DNA of 64,000 nucleotides from Populus alba (taxonomy: Eukaryota; Streptophyta; Magnoliopsida; Malpighiales; Salicaceae): assembly GCF_005239225.2 (NCBI RefSeq), contig NC_133297.1, forward strand, positions 15,364,147 to 15,428,146, in the 5' to 3' direction. Positions 50,038-62,314 of this stretch are shown here, piece by piece. The notes under the pieces were generated by a model. It was given only the letters and a program-made list of their open reading frames with translations. It searched no databases and was not told the DNA's origin. The number at the start of each line of letters is the position of its first letter. The stretch's first letter is position 1. Made by a program: the position numbers and the translations under genes.

Positions 50038-50470
50038 GATAATGTTTGAAAGTATAGTAATGATTGTTTTTTATATAGTTTAAGATCTGACTTGGTTTAA
50101 GGTCCGGGTTTCGAGTTTTGACCGTGTCGGTCAGGTTAATTTTTTTATAAAAAAAATCAAAACGACATCATTTTAGTAAAAAAATAAAAAATTAATAAAA
50201 GTCAACGGTTTTGCAATCGGGTCTTGACGGGGTCAATTGGGTCGCCGGGTCAACTTGTCAGGTCACGTTGGGTTTTTCCTTCCCTCGTTTTTTCTTCAAC
50301 TCGGCTCGATTCCAGCTCTGAGTCGGCCGGGTTTTAAAACAATGGTTTTTTAAGATTTTTTTGTTCAAAAATGCATAAAAAATAATATATCCTTTTTATT
50401 GAAAATACCAAAAAATTAATTTAAAATAAAAAATTAATTTTTTTAAAAAAATACTTTTGAAACGAAAACA
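50038..50470. mobile_element. MITE-like element split by a nested GC-richer insertion
   Basis: The left part (GTTTGAAAGTATAGTAATGATTGTTTTTTA) and the right part (GGTTTTTTAAGATTTTTTTGTTCAAAAATGCA onward) resemble one MITE of the family at 63838. Between them (about 50075-50345) lies a GC-richer block with GTCGGTCAGG, GGGTCTTGACGGGG and GAGTCGGCCGGG. The short duplicated GTTTTTTA at both junctions may be a target duplication. Confidence 0.4.
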
Positions 50471-52161
50471 AATAGGGCCGATAAATGCCAAGAGTCATTG
50501 TAATGACGTATACAGAGTTTTGAATTTGATAAATAGTTTGAAAAAATATATAAAAAAATTAAATTAATTTTTTTTAAATATTTTTGAAATACAAAAATTA
50601 GTAGATCCGTAATGGTAATGGCATGTACAAGTTTTGAATTTGATACATGTCGTATAGATAATGCATGCATGATGCCAATATATATTAGATAGAAACCAAT
50701 CATTTGTGGAATTAATTAAACCAAGTGATTCAACTTGGTCATGGATATTTCTTCAATTCAATATTGAATCCTGAATTTGAGTGGCTCCTCTACGTACCCA
50801 CTCTCTCCACCACTAGTGCCCAAAAGTCATATAACCATCTGTTCCCATTATGAAAATTATCTGTAAGTTGCAGAGAGAGGTTGACCTGTTTTGTTTTTTT
50901 TTCTCATTTCGCACTAAATATGGACACAAGTTGCTCTTTTTTCAGCCTTTCTTCTTAGAACACTCCCCAGCAATCCCACTAGCCTCCTCTCATGATTACT
51001 CCAAAATCATCACATGCTCGTTTTTTGAAGGCGTCAACCATTATTATCATCATCATTATTCGCGCAAGAGGTAAATGGGCTGCAGCTTCACTGTGAAAAA
51101 AAAAAAAACAAAAATAACCAATATCATTGTTCATCGATCAGTATTTTTTAAGGCGAGGAGATTAAGAATGTTTCCTTCAAGAGAGGAACACAGCATTGAC
51201 TGCAATAAAAACCAATCCAAACACAGCTTTATTACTTATCAACCTTGGTGTCATGGAATCCACGAAGTTGTAAAGGCCATGACTGGTGTCTGATAAAGTA
51301 GTGGCTTGGAGGTTGTATTCTGTGGAACTTATTCGCTTATATCTTCTGATAAGAAATTAAGTTTAGGCCAAAGAATCATGCTTTTCCCTTTGCTAATGAC
51401 AAGACCTAAACGCTGTTCTTAACTACTTTGATCGATCAAAGCAAGCTGGTAGTGTGTATGTTGGACTACGTGCTAGGTTCTCTCCAAGAGGGAATATTTA
51501 TTATTGTGACCTCTAATTTAACTGATCTTTATTTTGTTTTTACTTCCCAGATGGCAAGCTCAATCTTGGCTTATACAATAATGCAACAGATTAATAAAAT
51601 AAAGGACTGTGACATGGGATCATTGCTGCTGTTCCTTTGTTTATAATAGCGCAGAGAAATTCCCACCAGTATCTTCATGTTTCACAAAAAAACAAAGAAA
51701 AAGAAAGCAAAGCAATCCCCTTTAAAATTGTTATAATAGTTCAGACATGTTAGAGCACTGAGAACACGATGGCCCATTTGAAAACTAAGTAATCTTATTC
51801 AAATAAACAACTCCATATAACTTAACAATCAATCAATGGATCGATATGAACTCTCATCAATTCCCAAAACTTAATCTGGGAGCGGAGCGGAGCCAGCTGA
51901 TAAACATTATTCATGGATTGAAAAACCCTACTCGTACAGGGATATATAGTCGAGCTTGCTTCTCATCTAACAAGCAGCATCTGTTACTGGTGCATACAAA
52001 AGGGAAGAGATTTACATGGATCGCATTCTATAAAAGACATTGATTCTTTAAAAATCCTTGCCAGCCAAGTAATTATACCGTCGACAAAATTTGCATTCCA
52101 TACTAGCTACCTCTCTACACCAACTAATTAAGTACATCTGGTAAGTAACTTACATGTTTGT

Positions 52162-52485
52162 CTACATCAAGATTGCATAGCGCATGCTGTCATTTACCAT
52201 GAGATGATTCATCTCTGATAGCTGCGCAAACTCACCAGTCACCCAGAGACCATCAGCACCGTTGACATGAGGTTGTGATGAGAAGCAAGAAGGAATTGAA
52301 AATGGGGCAAGAACAATTCTAAGCAGGGAAGAAAGGGCATTCCACCTGTGTGTTCTGTTCATATCACGAACAAGGATTGGAAATTCAGCTCCGTTCATGC
52401 CTCCAAACATGCTCTCATCAGCTACTCGCGGGCTTTTCCTGATGTTTTGAACGTTGCTCCTCAATCGAGCCAACTTGCGCCACAT
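52162..52485 (-). CDS. small conserved plant protein of unknown function, 107 aa
   Basis: An intronless frame with balanced, non-repetitive composition in an otherwise AT-rich area. It starts MWRKLARLRSNVQNIRKS, a basic N-terminus that could be a mitochondrial or plastid targeting segment. It has a central hydrophobic segment at about 50-68 (ALSSLLRIVLAPFSIPSCF) and ends SEMNHLMVNDSMRYAILM. I recall similar small plant proteins with this C-terminal motif but cannot name the family or give a function. The ATG at 52483-52485 is the first in frame and follows a plausible leader. Codon use is GC-richer than the surroundings, which supports a real gene. No neighbour suggests a role. Confidence 0.65.
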   Translation of the reverse strand: MWRKLARLRSNVQNIRKSPRVADESMFGGMNGAEFPILVRDMNRTHRWNALSSLLRIVLAPFSIPSCFSSQPHVNGADGLWVTGEFAQLSEMNHLMVNDSMRYAILM

Positions 52486-53965
52486 GATCTTATCGGTTGT
52501 TTGGATGCTTAGAATCCTTGGAGGAATATGTATGGTGTTTTAGATGTTCATAATTAGAAGCAAGTTTTTGTGAAGAGAAGGGTTACAAGATCAGCTTTAA
52601 GGTGGCTTTTTGATAATGGTAGGTTGGTGGTGTTGTTAGTGCCGGTGTTTATCGCAAAGGGGAGGAGTGCCTTTTTAAGGGCCTTTCACTTGTGTTTTTT
52701 CTTCTTATTTTTATTTTTTTTGCACCCTATTTTGTGGGGTCTAGCTAGGCAACATACTGACGAAGTTGCCTAATTATTCACTAAAGATTTTCATTTGTAA
52801 AACCCCTCAATTAGGTTTAGGTAACCGGCTATCTACCCCTCCATCTATCTAATGTAATAATAACTTTCAAGATTATCAGATATTTAAATTGCTTTGTAAT
52901 AATTATAAATTTGACTTTATTTAGGGTTTTGAAAATTTACATTATTTTTAATTTTAAAATTTATAAAATTAATTAAAATTTATATAAAATAGTCTGAATA
53001 AACACATTAATAAAAAATATAAAAATAAACTTAAGAATAAACTAATTAAGTCAATCTCGCATTAGTTTAAAAAATAAACTTTAAACTTCATACATCAAGG
53101 TTAAGAGATTTTCAATGTCAATTTCGCATTATGCAATTTATTATAAATTAATAATTATTATTTTTTATTATATTAAATTTTAAAACCCTAATGTGATAAA
53201 GTAAAGTAAGGATTTTTAATAGATAAACATAACCATAAAGTGATAATGTCTCTTGCATTATCTCCTCTTGTATTTATATCCAATTTGCTTAACATGCGCG
53301 AGTGGTACTTAATTTGTCAAACACAGATGATTTTTGTAATTGCTTATGACATTATCACTTTATGCCTTAGTAATATTATTCTTGCATTATTAAAAAAGAA
53401 AGAAAAAAGATGTATGCTGTGTCAAACAGCTCTATCTTACAGCATAATTTTATATAAAAATGACAATATACATACAGATGCAATGTGTTTAATTGCTCCA
53501 TTTAACATAAATTGATATCTTCTCGATCTTCTCTCTCTTTTTTTTTCATCATAATATATATGGATTGAATTATTTTCTTTTTACAATAACAATCAAGTAA
53601 TATTCCTCCTCCCTAATATTGTGACCAGTGAAATTCAATCATAAAACTTGGATATAAATTAACGTGAAAAGACTATGCAATAGACAAAGTTCTACAAGCC
53701 CACCACCATACAATGCATCATTTAGGCTAGATGGGTCCCAAATTTGGATCCCATTTAAGAATCAATACCTGTTTGTGAATCGTGATGGTGATGGAGACCC
53801 ATGATCATTTCTAGAGTTCCTCCGACGTTTATCGTGCTCCCACCTTGCTCTTATTAACTTGCAATATACACCATCCTCCCTAGCAACTTTCATGTAGCAA
53901 AGAGCCGAACCTTCAAGCTTTTTTTAATCACCCAACCCTCTCACCAGACGCGAACAATTACTCAT

Positions 53966-54088
53966 ATAAACATGTATATTTTCTTTAATCTAAGCTCAAT
54001 TAATTGGATAATAACATGAAAGCAACCCATAAACATGTATATTTTCTTTAATCTAAGTTCAATTTGGATAATAACATGAGAGCAATCC
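53966..54088. repeat. 63-bp tandem duplication
   Basis: Two units starting ATAAACATGTATATTTTC at 53966 and 54029, each ending ATAACATGA(A/G)AGCAA(C/T)CC; the second has a 4-bp deletion in AATTAATTGG. Confidence 0.85.
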
Positions 54089-56312
54089 AAACCGAGACGC
54101 CCCAGGAGCACATAGCTTCAATATCATGTGTGGTTTCTGTATTTTGGTTTTAAGTTTTTCAAAATAAAAATAAGATTTTATTTGGCTAAAAGAATGATAG
54201 AGAGAAACCGACAAAAAGTTTGTCTAAGAACTTTAACTGGCTGCAAGTTTTGCTTTTTAGAACAAAAATCATGAACTTCATTTTTTTCCCCCGCAAAAGC
54301 ATACTATTTCTGATTAATCTCGTTACTGTATGTGTTTTTAGGCCCACGGTTTATAACTCGGAAATAATTAATATCGAAGGTATTAAATTAAGGGGAGAAC
54401 TTCTTGGATTTTTTATTTTGTTCCCTTGAAATAATCGTTCTCTGCCAATACAATACTATATAATAAAGGAACAATTACAAAAATTATCTTGATTGGAATT
54501 GAATTTCATTTTCCCTCTATCCTTTTATATGTTATATTTTTCATCATGTAATTTACACAATTAATAACAATTTACATCATCAATACTGTATTTTGTTTGA
54601 ATTTGTTTTACCTAAAATATAAAGTGCAATTTATAAAACAAATAGAGAAAAAATACCTTTAAATAAAGTCCATCTTGAAACATCATTTTCATTTGTCTAT
54701 ATTATCTTCTGTGGCTTGCAGGAATACACCAGAATCATGAGTGCACCCGTCCTCAACAAAAAGTTATACTGCTAATTAATTGATTATCTCCAAAGACGCC
54801 ATTATTGTATTGCCGACAATGCTTCATGTTACTGTTTCACAAGCAAATGGAGGTCAAAGTCCACGTTCTTGATTTATACTTGAAGTCAAGTCAAGGAGCA
54901 CCCTTTCTGGATCGCCATCTAAGCTTTGAAATTGCAGCAGACGCGTTAGGCAAGCCTAAGTGACGTGACAAAGTTTCATAGCAAGTGTCAAGTTTATTCT
55001 GCAACAACGTGGATTCTTATCTTCTTGCAAGAACTTGTTTCTGGTTAATTCATAAACAAAAAGACACTGCTAAAGATCATGACATGCCATGTGTGCCAAG
55101 ATTTGTTCTTTAGATGATTTTTTTTTCTACAGAGAAAGATCGAGCTAGCTTTTTTTCAAGAAGAAAGAAGACAGCAACTTTAGACGAGCTACAGTTTATT
55201 TTCAAACATTCTGCGTGACCAGCCATGTAGAACATATAGCACCTTCCATTTAGGTTGTAAAGCATACTAAAATCAACTAGGTAAGATTTTGTTTTCCCGA
55301 CCGAGTCCGGTTTGCGTTGACTCAATGATTTAGGACACTCGTGTTCTAAAGTGCCTAAGCTCCAGGATCTGGAATTCCCACCTCCATCGTTCCACCAAAA
55401 GAATTGTCCCCAGATACTGAGTCCCGCTTGCACACATAGTCGCATGAATCAAAAGAGAGTAGTTATAAGGGGGAAGAAATCAAAAGAGAGCAAGTAAGAA
55501 GTGGTTATTATGTGAGGTTTTAATCTAAAAGAAAACAGAAGAAATTGATTTTCGGATGATTTGCTTGAAAGAATTAAAGAGATCTAATAGAAATTAATTT
55601 ACATAGACTAGTTCGAGAAAACCCTAGTAGTTAAAGTAATAAAATAGAGACAAATATCACCAAATAATAATAATAAAAAAAAACTATAATGCTCATAACT
55701 ACCAATGCTTTTTATCTTTTAGCGGTTGAGAAAATTCTTTTATTTTCATAAGACAATATATGATTTTCTTTTGTTTTTATATCTATTTCTTTCTTATCCT
55801 AGATGAGTATCATAAGAAAAAAATTCACATAACACCTGCTCACTCGCAAGGGAGCGACGAAAAGATAAAATAACTTGCAAAAATTCATTAGAAAAAAAAA
55901 AAAAAAAAAAAAACAAGAAGAAGAAGGAGGAGGAAATGGGATGTATAATGAGCCATGGGCCCATAATTGTGGCCCACGAAAGTCACATGCAAGACACTAC
56001 CGTAAACGCCCAAGCCTAAGGTAAAGGGTAAGAAAAATAAATATTATGGTAGTATATACTTGCTAATATTGAAACAGAAAAGTTCAATTAAAAAAAAAGA
56101 TAAAAATATATTTGGCTACAAATATAAAGATATAAAATAAATATATTTTTGAGATATTTTTAGAGTGAATTTATGTATTTTTAAAACTGAAGGTATAAAA
56201 ATGATATGTCTTCGTAGATAATATTTATTATTTTTTATTTCTAAAATATCCTTTAAAAAACTCTTAATTCTAAAATTATACAACTAAGACATGTGAAGAT
56301 AAAAATAGTTAT

Positions 56313-56760
56313 TATCATAGTTTTAAAATTTAATTCGGGAGTTGATCCTGCACAATGCCTGGTTTACGGGTTGGGAGGGTCAACTTGAGTTAACTCGAGT
56401 CAACATAAAAACAAAAATAATTATTATCATAATTTTAAAATCTCAACTAGAAAGCCAACCTAGGACAAGACTCAAATTATGAATTAGTTGACCATTGACC
56501 TAAGTCACCATGATAATAAATATGGTTATTATCACAGTTTTAAAAACTCAACTTGGGGTCAATCCGGGACGGGAGGGTCAATATAAGGATAAAAAATAGT
56601 TATTATCATAGTTTTAAAACTCGACTTGGAGTCAATAAAGGGCAAGGCTTGGATGATTTGAGTCAATGTATGAATAAACATGATTATTATCATAATTTAA
56701 AACTTGATTAAAAAATAAACTTAGGGCAAGACTAGATTCATAAGTCGGGAGCGTCAATAT
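56313..56760. repeat. irregular tandem repeat, five units of about 75-115 bp
   Basis: Each unit begins TTATTATCATA(G/A)TTTTAAAA or a close variant (about 56310, 56416, 56525, 56597, 56682). It continues with CTCNACTNGG, GTCAA, GGGNNGGC and GGTCAANNTGAG elements. Non-coding. Confidence 0.7.
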
Positions 56761-57261
56761 GAGTTGAAAAAAAATATATATAAATCATGCCAATCTTATT
56801 TTGACCAAAAAACTTTTTTTAAAAAAAATTAACAAGTTTTATACCTATGTTTTATCTTAAGTTGAATAGGTTATGGATCGACTCTAATTTTTTACTAGGT
56901 TAGGTTAATTCAATTCTTTCTCTATTTTTTTAAACTCGGACTAGTCCACGCCACGAGGCGGTCAGGTCTTAGGTCGAGCTACTAGGCCAGTCTCGTTTTT
57001 ATAACAAGGATTATTATAAAATTATTAATTTCAAAACTCAATATAAACTAAAGTAAAAAAAAAATCTAATTATTTTTTAAAAAATATATAAGTTTGATAA
57101 TAATATATATTAAGAATAAAATAATTTTTATTTTATTTATCATAATTAAATAAGATACAAAGAAAACAACTTTATTATTATTTACATGGTAAAAGAAAGA
57201 GAAACAAAAAGAATAGTTGGGTAAAAGCGGTAAGATCTCCAACATCCTTTTCGGCCGGTTT

Positions 57262-57334
57262 TATCCACTATTGGATTTGAACCAATGACTCTAGCCGTAT
57301 GAAAGCGATACTCTAACAGCTGAGTCATGCATTG
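57262..57334 (-). tRNA. plastid-type tRNA-Met (CAU), decayed copy in nuclear DNA
   Basis: The minus strand reads CTCAGCTGTTAGAG (D arm), GCTTTCATACGGC (anticodon loop with CAT) and ATTGGTTCAAATCCAAT (perfect T arm and loop), closely matching plastid elongator trnM-CAU. The 3' acceptor strand AGTGGATA is recognisable. The 5' acceptor strand (GCAATGCAT) no longer pairs with it, and the anticodon stem has a mismatch, so it is probably a pseudogene. Most likely a plastid DNA insertion, directly or via mitochondrial DNA; the surrounding bases are not recognisably plastid. Confidence 0.7.
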
Positions 57335-58119
57335 CTCACGGCTCAAGCCGTGGATGTTTACGTATCTGGCCCAAAATAAAGTCTCAACGATTTTCATAAA
57401 ATAAAAAAAGAGTGCACATATTGCTGGAGCCCATATTAATGGCCCGTGATTCTAGCCTGCGGTGCCCATAAAAGTCGAACAAAATTTGATTCTTCCTTTC
57501 GTTTTCCATACAGAGAGAAAAATAAAAAATAAAAGTCATTTGACAGAAGAGAAATCATAATAAAAAGTAAACCACATGTCATTTATCCAAAATCTGCCCT
57601 TTATTATAAAGTATAGATTTGAGCATATAGTTTTTGTTTGTTCATCATGACCTTTTTATATATATATTTTTATTATTCTTCTTCTTAATTCTTTTCAATT
57701 TTAATTTCCAAATAAATTAGGATTTTTATTATATTATTATATAGAGATGATTTTTAAAAACATGTGTGTCTTAACAAAATTAACCAACCCCATACCTTTT
57801 AATCAAATGTGTTAAGACCGAGCCAATAAATTATTATACTGTTTTAATTATGCTAAAAAATTTTAATGGATTAAAATAGATCAAGAATAGGATGAACTAT
57901 ACATTTAACCCACCAACAATCTAACATGTGGCTACTTTTTACAGTTTAATCGTAAAATATTCTTAGCATACCGTCATGGGATGAACTGCCTCACAACTCA
58001 AATACTACACTTAGCGCCCCGGTTGGGTTTATTTTAAATTTATTTTTATTTTAAATTTATTTTTTTAATATTTTTAGATTATACTAATTGACATTAATTA
58101 ATTGTTTAATTGAAAGTGT

Positions 58120-58275
58120 GATAACTTTTGCTTTTGAGTGCATTTTAAAAGTATGTTTTATAGTGCTTTTTAATGATTTTAATGTGCTAATATAAAAATA
58201 AAATAATTTTTTTTTTTTGATACATCTTTAAGTAAAAACACTTTTGAAATACATCATGAGCCTAATACAAAACAC
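58120..58275. mobile_element. MITE-like short element
   Basis: AGTGTGATAACTTTTGCTTT at one end, TTTTTAATGATTTTAATGTG inside, and AAAACACTTTTGAAATACAT near the other end, the arrangement seen in the other short elements. Ends are approximate. Confidence 0.35.
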
Positions 58276-58630
58276 ACATCTTCTCTTGCATCTCTTTTTA
58301 GCGATATGTGATATATTTTTTTCTTCTTCTATTAAGTTGCTAGAAGCTTAGAATGCCATTCCCTTGATTTTTGTAATGAGTCAATAGGGTGTTTGAAAAG
58401 GTAGTGGATTGTGTGATTTCTCTCCAACTCCATCTTGTCAATGCTTGGTTAAAAATTGATTATGATTTTGCATGTGAACCCTATGATAAATCTGAGGTTT
58501 GGCCTCAGTTAATGAGAAGCATCTTAGAGATGCTTTTCATGTGGAAAAGTTGGTCATGAGGTAAATCAAACAATGCAATTGTGTTGCTTATTACCATTGA
58601 AATTCTTGGACAAAATTGGCCTTTCCATCA

Positions 58631-58776
58631 ATGCACATTGAAACACCATAACCCATATCTCCAATTTTTTTTGCTGCATCGTCTCCTTTAACCTTTTGCA
58701 CAAATGCACATTGAAACACCACAACCCATCTCTCCAATTTTTTTTGCTGCATCGTCTCCTCTAACTTTTTGCACAA
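58631..58776. repeat. 73-bp tandem duplication
   Basis: ATGCACATTGAAACACCA(T/C)A at 58631 recurs at 58704; both copies contain CTCCAATTTTTTTTGCTGCA and end TTTTGCACAA. The period is not a multiple of three, which argues against coding. Confidence 0.85.
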
Positions 58777-58984
58777 GCCACCACTTTCCCTACAAATTTG
58801 ATGCAGATATGAATTAATATTGGTTAATGAGGACGTCAACTTGCCTTTCAGTTTCCTATGCTTTCAGTGAAAAGTTGTGGTTGATGTCATTCTTTTGTTG
58901 TGCTTTCACTAAAGATGTGGTGGCAAGTTCTAGCTCCTACCAAGATGAATAGGTAGGTGAGGTGTAACAATTTTGGGCTAATAG

Positions 58985-59407
58985 GGCCATTTGGTTTCTG
59001 CAATAAAAATAGGTTTCTTGCTGTATTGTTGGTACTCGCATGGTCCTCATGTATCAACTATGTTTATAAGGCATGAAATAATTAAATCCATATTGCTTGG
59101 TCCTCATGTATCAAGGTAAAAGATATCATTTGCAAGATTTTTGGTGTCGATAATAACTAACAACCAACAAGTCAGAAAGATCAATTCAATCATGCACATT
59201 CATCATTATGCAATGTGATTGAACATGTCATTATAGTTTGGAAATAAAGATGAAGAATTTTACATATTAATTGAACATGCTGGATGAATTTCGTACGTGA
59301 TGGAATTGTAAATAATATAATGGAATAACAAAAAATATTTTTCATAAAGTATTGTTTATTTCATGATGTAATGGTAGTTAAATCTACAATATTTTAATTA
59401 AAAACTA

Positions 59408-59443
<36 letters not shown>

Positions 59444-59643
59444 GTCATTTTATCACCAAATCTCAATTTTGAAAAGCATTTTTAACCAAATACATTAAAC
59501 TATTTTTTATTCAACCTCAATTTCAACTACAGTTTTAACAAAACATATATTATATTAAACTAACATCAACTAAAAGTGTTTTTTATAAAATAATTTTTTT
59601 TTAAATCATAACCATAAAAGCTATTACAATGCCAGACACACTC
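58985..59643. mobile_element. non-autonomous Harbinger-related element (MITE-like)
   Basis: The reverse complement of its right end (from 59643) starts GAGTGTGTCTGGCATTGTAA and stays alignable with the left end of the Harbinger element at 17511 for about 180 bp: GTGGTTATGATTT against TATGGTTATGATTT, CTTTTAGTTG, GAAATTGAGGTTGAA and TTTAATGT(G/A)TTTGGTTA. The left part aligns with the element at 38550-39370. Its left terminus (near GGGCCATTTGGTTTCTGCAA) is less sure. No coding capacity. Confidence 0.6.
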
Positions 59644-60405
59644 ATAATCTAGTGTGCCCACCTTATAAATTTTTTTTCTCTCTCATGAAATCTTATAATT
59701 AAATATATTTTTTAATTTATAATTAGTTTATGAATAATGAAATGACAAATAGATCATGAGATATTTTTGTTCAAATTTTATGGTTAAAATGTTGAAAAAA
59801 TATTGTTTGACATGTGTATTCGGTATAACTGAGGCTAAATTAAAAGTAGGGACTACTTATAATTGGGATTAAGACTTTGTTAAAAAATATTCTTTAATAT
59901 AAATATTTTAACATGAAATATTAACATGTCTAAAATCTAATGTGAGTGAATGAGAAATTGATCTCAAAAAATGCTTGGTTAACAAAAAAAAAAATGTCAA
60001 ACCTAGAAACCTTAATCACACATTGAAAAATTACAAGTTTTTCTTTTAACTTATATAACGGTGACTTTAAAAGTAAAAATTAGGTCTATATGGTAGCAAA
60101 GTTTTTAAAGATGAGAGGTCCAAGACAATATGGGTTTTGTGATGAAACTGCATGCTTAGCTCAAGCTTTGGTTAATTGTAAAATATTTTTTTGTTATATA
60201 ATTTTTTTTATCAGCCTATGAACAATCACATGTTTGGATTCATTAAATCTATCAGGTTTTATACATTAACTAATAATTTTTTCCAAAACAGTTTGGTTTA
60301 ATGTTTTAATATTATGAAATCATACATTATGTATAAATGTCTATTTTCTTTCTTCCACCTCTTCATCTTCATGTTCATTCATCATCCCTAAGTACATTTG
60401 GGTGG

Positions 60406-60455
<50 letters not shown>

Positions 60456-60880
60456 GATTTTTGGGCTTACAAGTATTAAGATACATTAGACTATATATAG
60501 GAGCATTATTGAGATGATGTAAAAAGTACAACTACATTTACAAGATTATATGAAATAAGAATGTTCTATTTGTTCCACTAATCTTTATTGTTTTTATTTA
60601 TTTTATTTACTCTTTATTGAGTATATTGCTTGCTTCTAAATATATAGTTTTATAATATGTTATCAACACTATTTTTCCCTGTTTCCATCTTGAAGTAAAT
60701 AATCATATTTGATTTATGGATAAAAAATCAAGATCTTGATAAATTATGTCTTTATATAAAAAAAGAAAGAAAGAAGGAATCGAAATGAGATAGTTATCAA
60801 CAATAGTTTTTCATATAATATATCACTTGATATGACCGGCCTAATATATTACTTGATATGAGGACCTTGAGTCTAAATCT
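59644..60880. other. AT-rich region upstream of the copia remnant
   Basis: Holds a (TA)n tract at 60409-60451 and no recognised gene. The segment 60460-60700 could be a diverged LTR and leader (a TGTTATCAACAC primer-binding-like phrase lies near 60659), but no matching 3' copy was found. Confidence 0.4.
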
Positions 60881-60904
60881 GTTGAACAATATTGATATAG
60901 AAAT

Positions 60905-62170
60905 GATTGGCCAAAATAGAAAGACGCGATCCATGCAACATTAAATTTACTTGCAAAACATGAAGTTTTTGAACTTGTAGTCCAAGCACCTGAAAATATA
61001 GAGAAAGTTAGATAGAAATGAGTATTTGTGCAAAAACAAAATGAGAAAAATTAAATCATAAGATATAAGGCATGACTAATGGTATAAGGGTTTTCACATA
61101 GGCCTTTCAATGATTACAATAAAACATATTCTCTTATAGTAGACACAATTATATTTTGGTATCTTATTAGCCTGATAACTTATGAAAGACTAGATAAATG
61201 TCTGATGGATGTAGTTAAAGCCTATTTATATAGGTCAATTGGTAATGATGTTTATATGAAGATACCTAAAGAATTTAAAATGTCTGAAGCATATAATTCA
61301 AATCCCCAAAAAGTTTACTCGATCAAGTTGCAAAGGTCCTTGTATGGATTAAAGCAATCAAGATAAAAATGGTATAACCTTTTAGGTGAATATTTATTGA
61401 AAGAATGGTATAATAATGATCATTTATGCCCATGTGTTTTTATAAAGAATACATAACTGATTTTGCTATTATTCCAATGTATGTTGATGATTTAAATATT
61501 ATTAGAACTCTTGGAGAGATACTAAAGATAGTACATTATTTAAAGAAAGAGTTTGAGATGAAAGATTTGGAAAAAATAAAATTTTATCAAGACTTGTAGA
61601 TCAAACATTTAGTAAATGAAACTCTCATTCATCAATCAACTCATTCAGAGAAGGTTCTTAAAAGATTTTTATTTGGATAAAGCATGTCCATTGAGTACCC
61701 CAATGGTTATTCGATTAATTGATGTGAAAAGGGATCTTTTTAGACCTCGAGAGGATAATGAAAAATCACTTGGTCCTGATGTACCATACCTTAGTGTAAT
61801 TGATGCGCTAATGCATCTTGCTAATAATACATGATCTGATATAACATACTTTATAAACTTTCTAGCAAAATATAGTTCTTGTCCTACCTAAAGATAGATA
61901 AATGTAGTTAAGCATATTTTTTGATACATATAAGGAACTATGAACATGTGATTATTTTATTCAAATAATGTTAATCATGAATTATTTAGGTATGCTAATG
62001 CAAGATATTGATCTAATTCACATAAAAGGTCGATCTCAAACAAATAATCTCTTTATATGTGGTAATACTGTTATATCATGGAGATTTACAAAGCAAACAT
62101 TAGTTTTCACTTTATCTAATCATGTTAAAATACTTGTAATCTATGAAGTCATTCAAGAGTTAATAAAGAC
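60905..62170 (+). pseudogene. Ty1/copia reverse transcriptase-RNase H remnant, many stops
   Basis: In shifting frames the sequence shows the order expected for the end of a copia polyprotein: NDWPK then KDAIHATLNLLAKHEVFELV; the RT core with LMDVVKAYLYRS, DVYMKIPKEFK and IKLQRSLYGLKQS; a broken catalytic block near 61480 (YVDD-like ATGTTGATGATTT); then KACPLSTPMVIRLIDVKRD, DVPYLSVIDALMHLANNT and the RNase H part around 61900-62160. Numerous stops and frameshifts. No gag, protease or integrase seen. An old, inactive retrotransposon fragment. Confidence 0.85.
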
Positions 62171-62314
62171 TATATTCTTTTTTTTTCTTAACCAAGTATT
62201 TTTTTTCTCTGATGGGTTTTTTCCTGTTAAGATTTTTAATGAGATACTTTCAATGTGTAAGGCTGCTGTATAAAAAACATGTTTAAAATGTTATATTTTA
62301 ATTTGTTTTTAAAA

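Larger units (their letters stand above)
48319..52161. other. gene-poor region with MITE-like elements
   Basis: Holds two MITE-like elements (48661-48838 and 50038-50470). From 50700 to 52161 the sequence is less T-rich and has several short frames without recognised domains; it may include transcribed non-coding sequence. No gene supported. Confidence 0.4.
52486..57261. other. gene-poor region with tandem repeats
   Basis: Contains the 63-bp tandem duplication at 53966-54088, an (A)n run at 55892-55913 and the irregular repeats at 56313-56760. An unassigned 111-aa frame (55110-55445, minus) is discussed under findings. No gene supported. Confidence 0.45.
57335..58959. other. gene-poor region with one MITE-like element and a short tandem repeat
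   Basis: Includes the MITE-like element at 58120-58275 and the 73-bp tandem duplication at 58631-58776. No gene supported. Confidence 0.45.

Noticed and set aside
57182..57397. 71-aa frame containing MTQLLEYRFHTARVIGSNPI
   Set aside because: It is a conceptual translation of the tRNA-Met-like sequence, a known type of spurious ORF.
57543..57560. Similarity of TGACAGAAGAGA to the start of miR156
   Set aside because: Only the first 12 bases match, the rest differs, and no foldback partner for a precursor was seen.
58591..58839. 82-aa minus-strand frame with repeated QKK/AAKK segments
   Set aside because: Produced by the 73-bp tandem duplication; the period is not a multiple of three, so the two copies are read in different frames.
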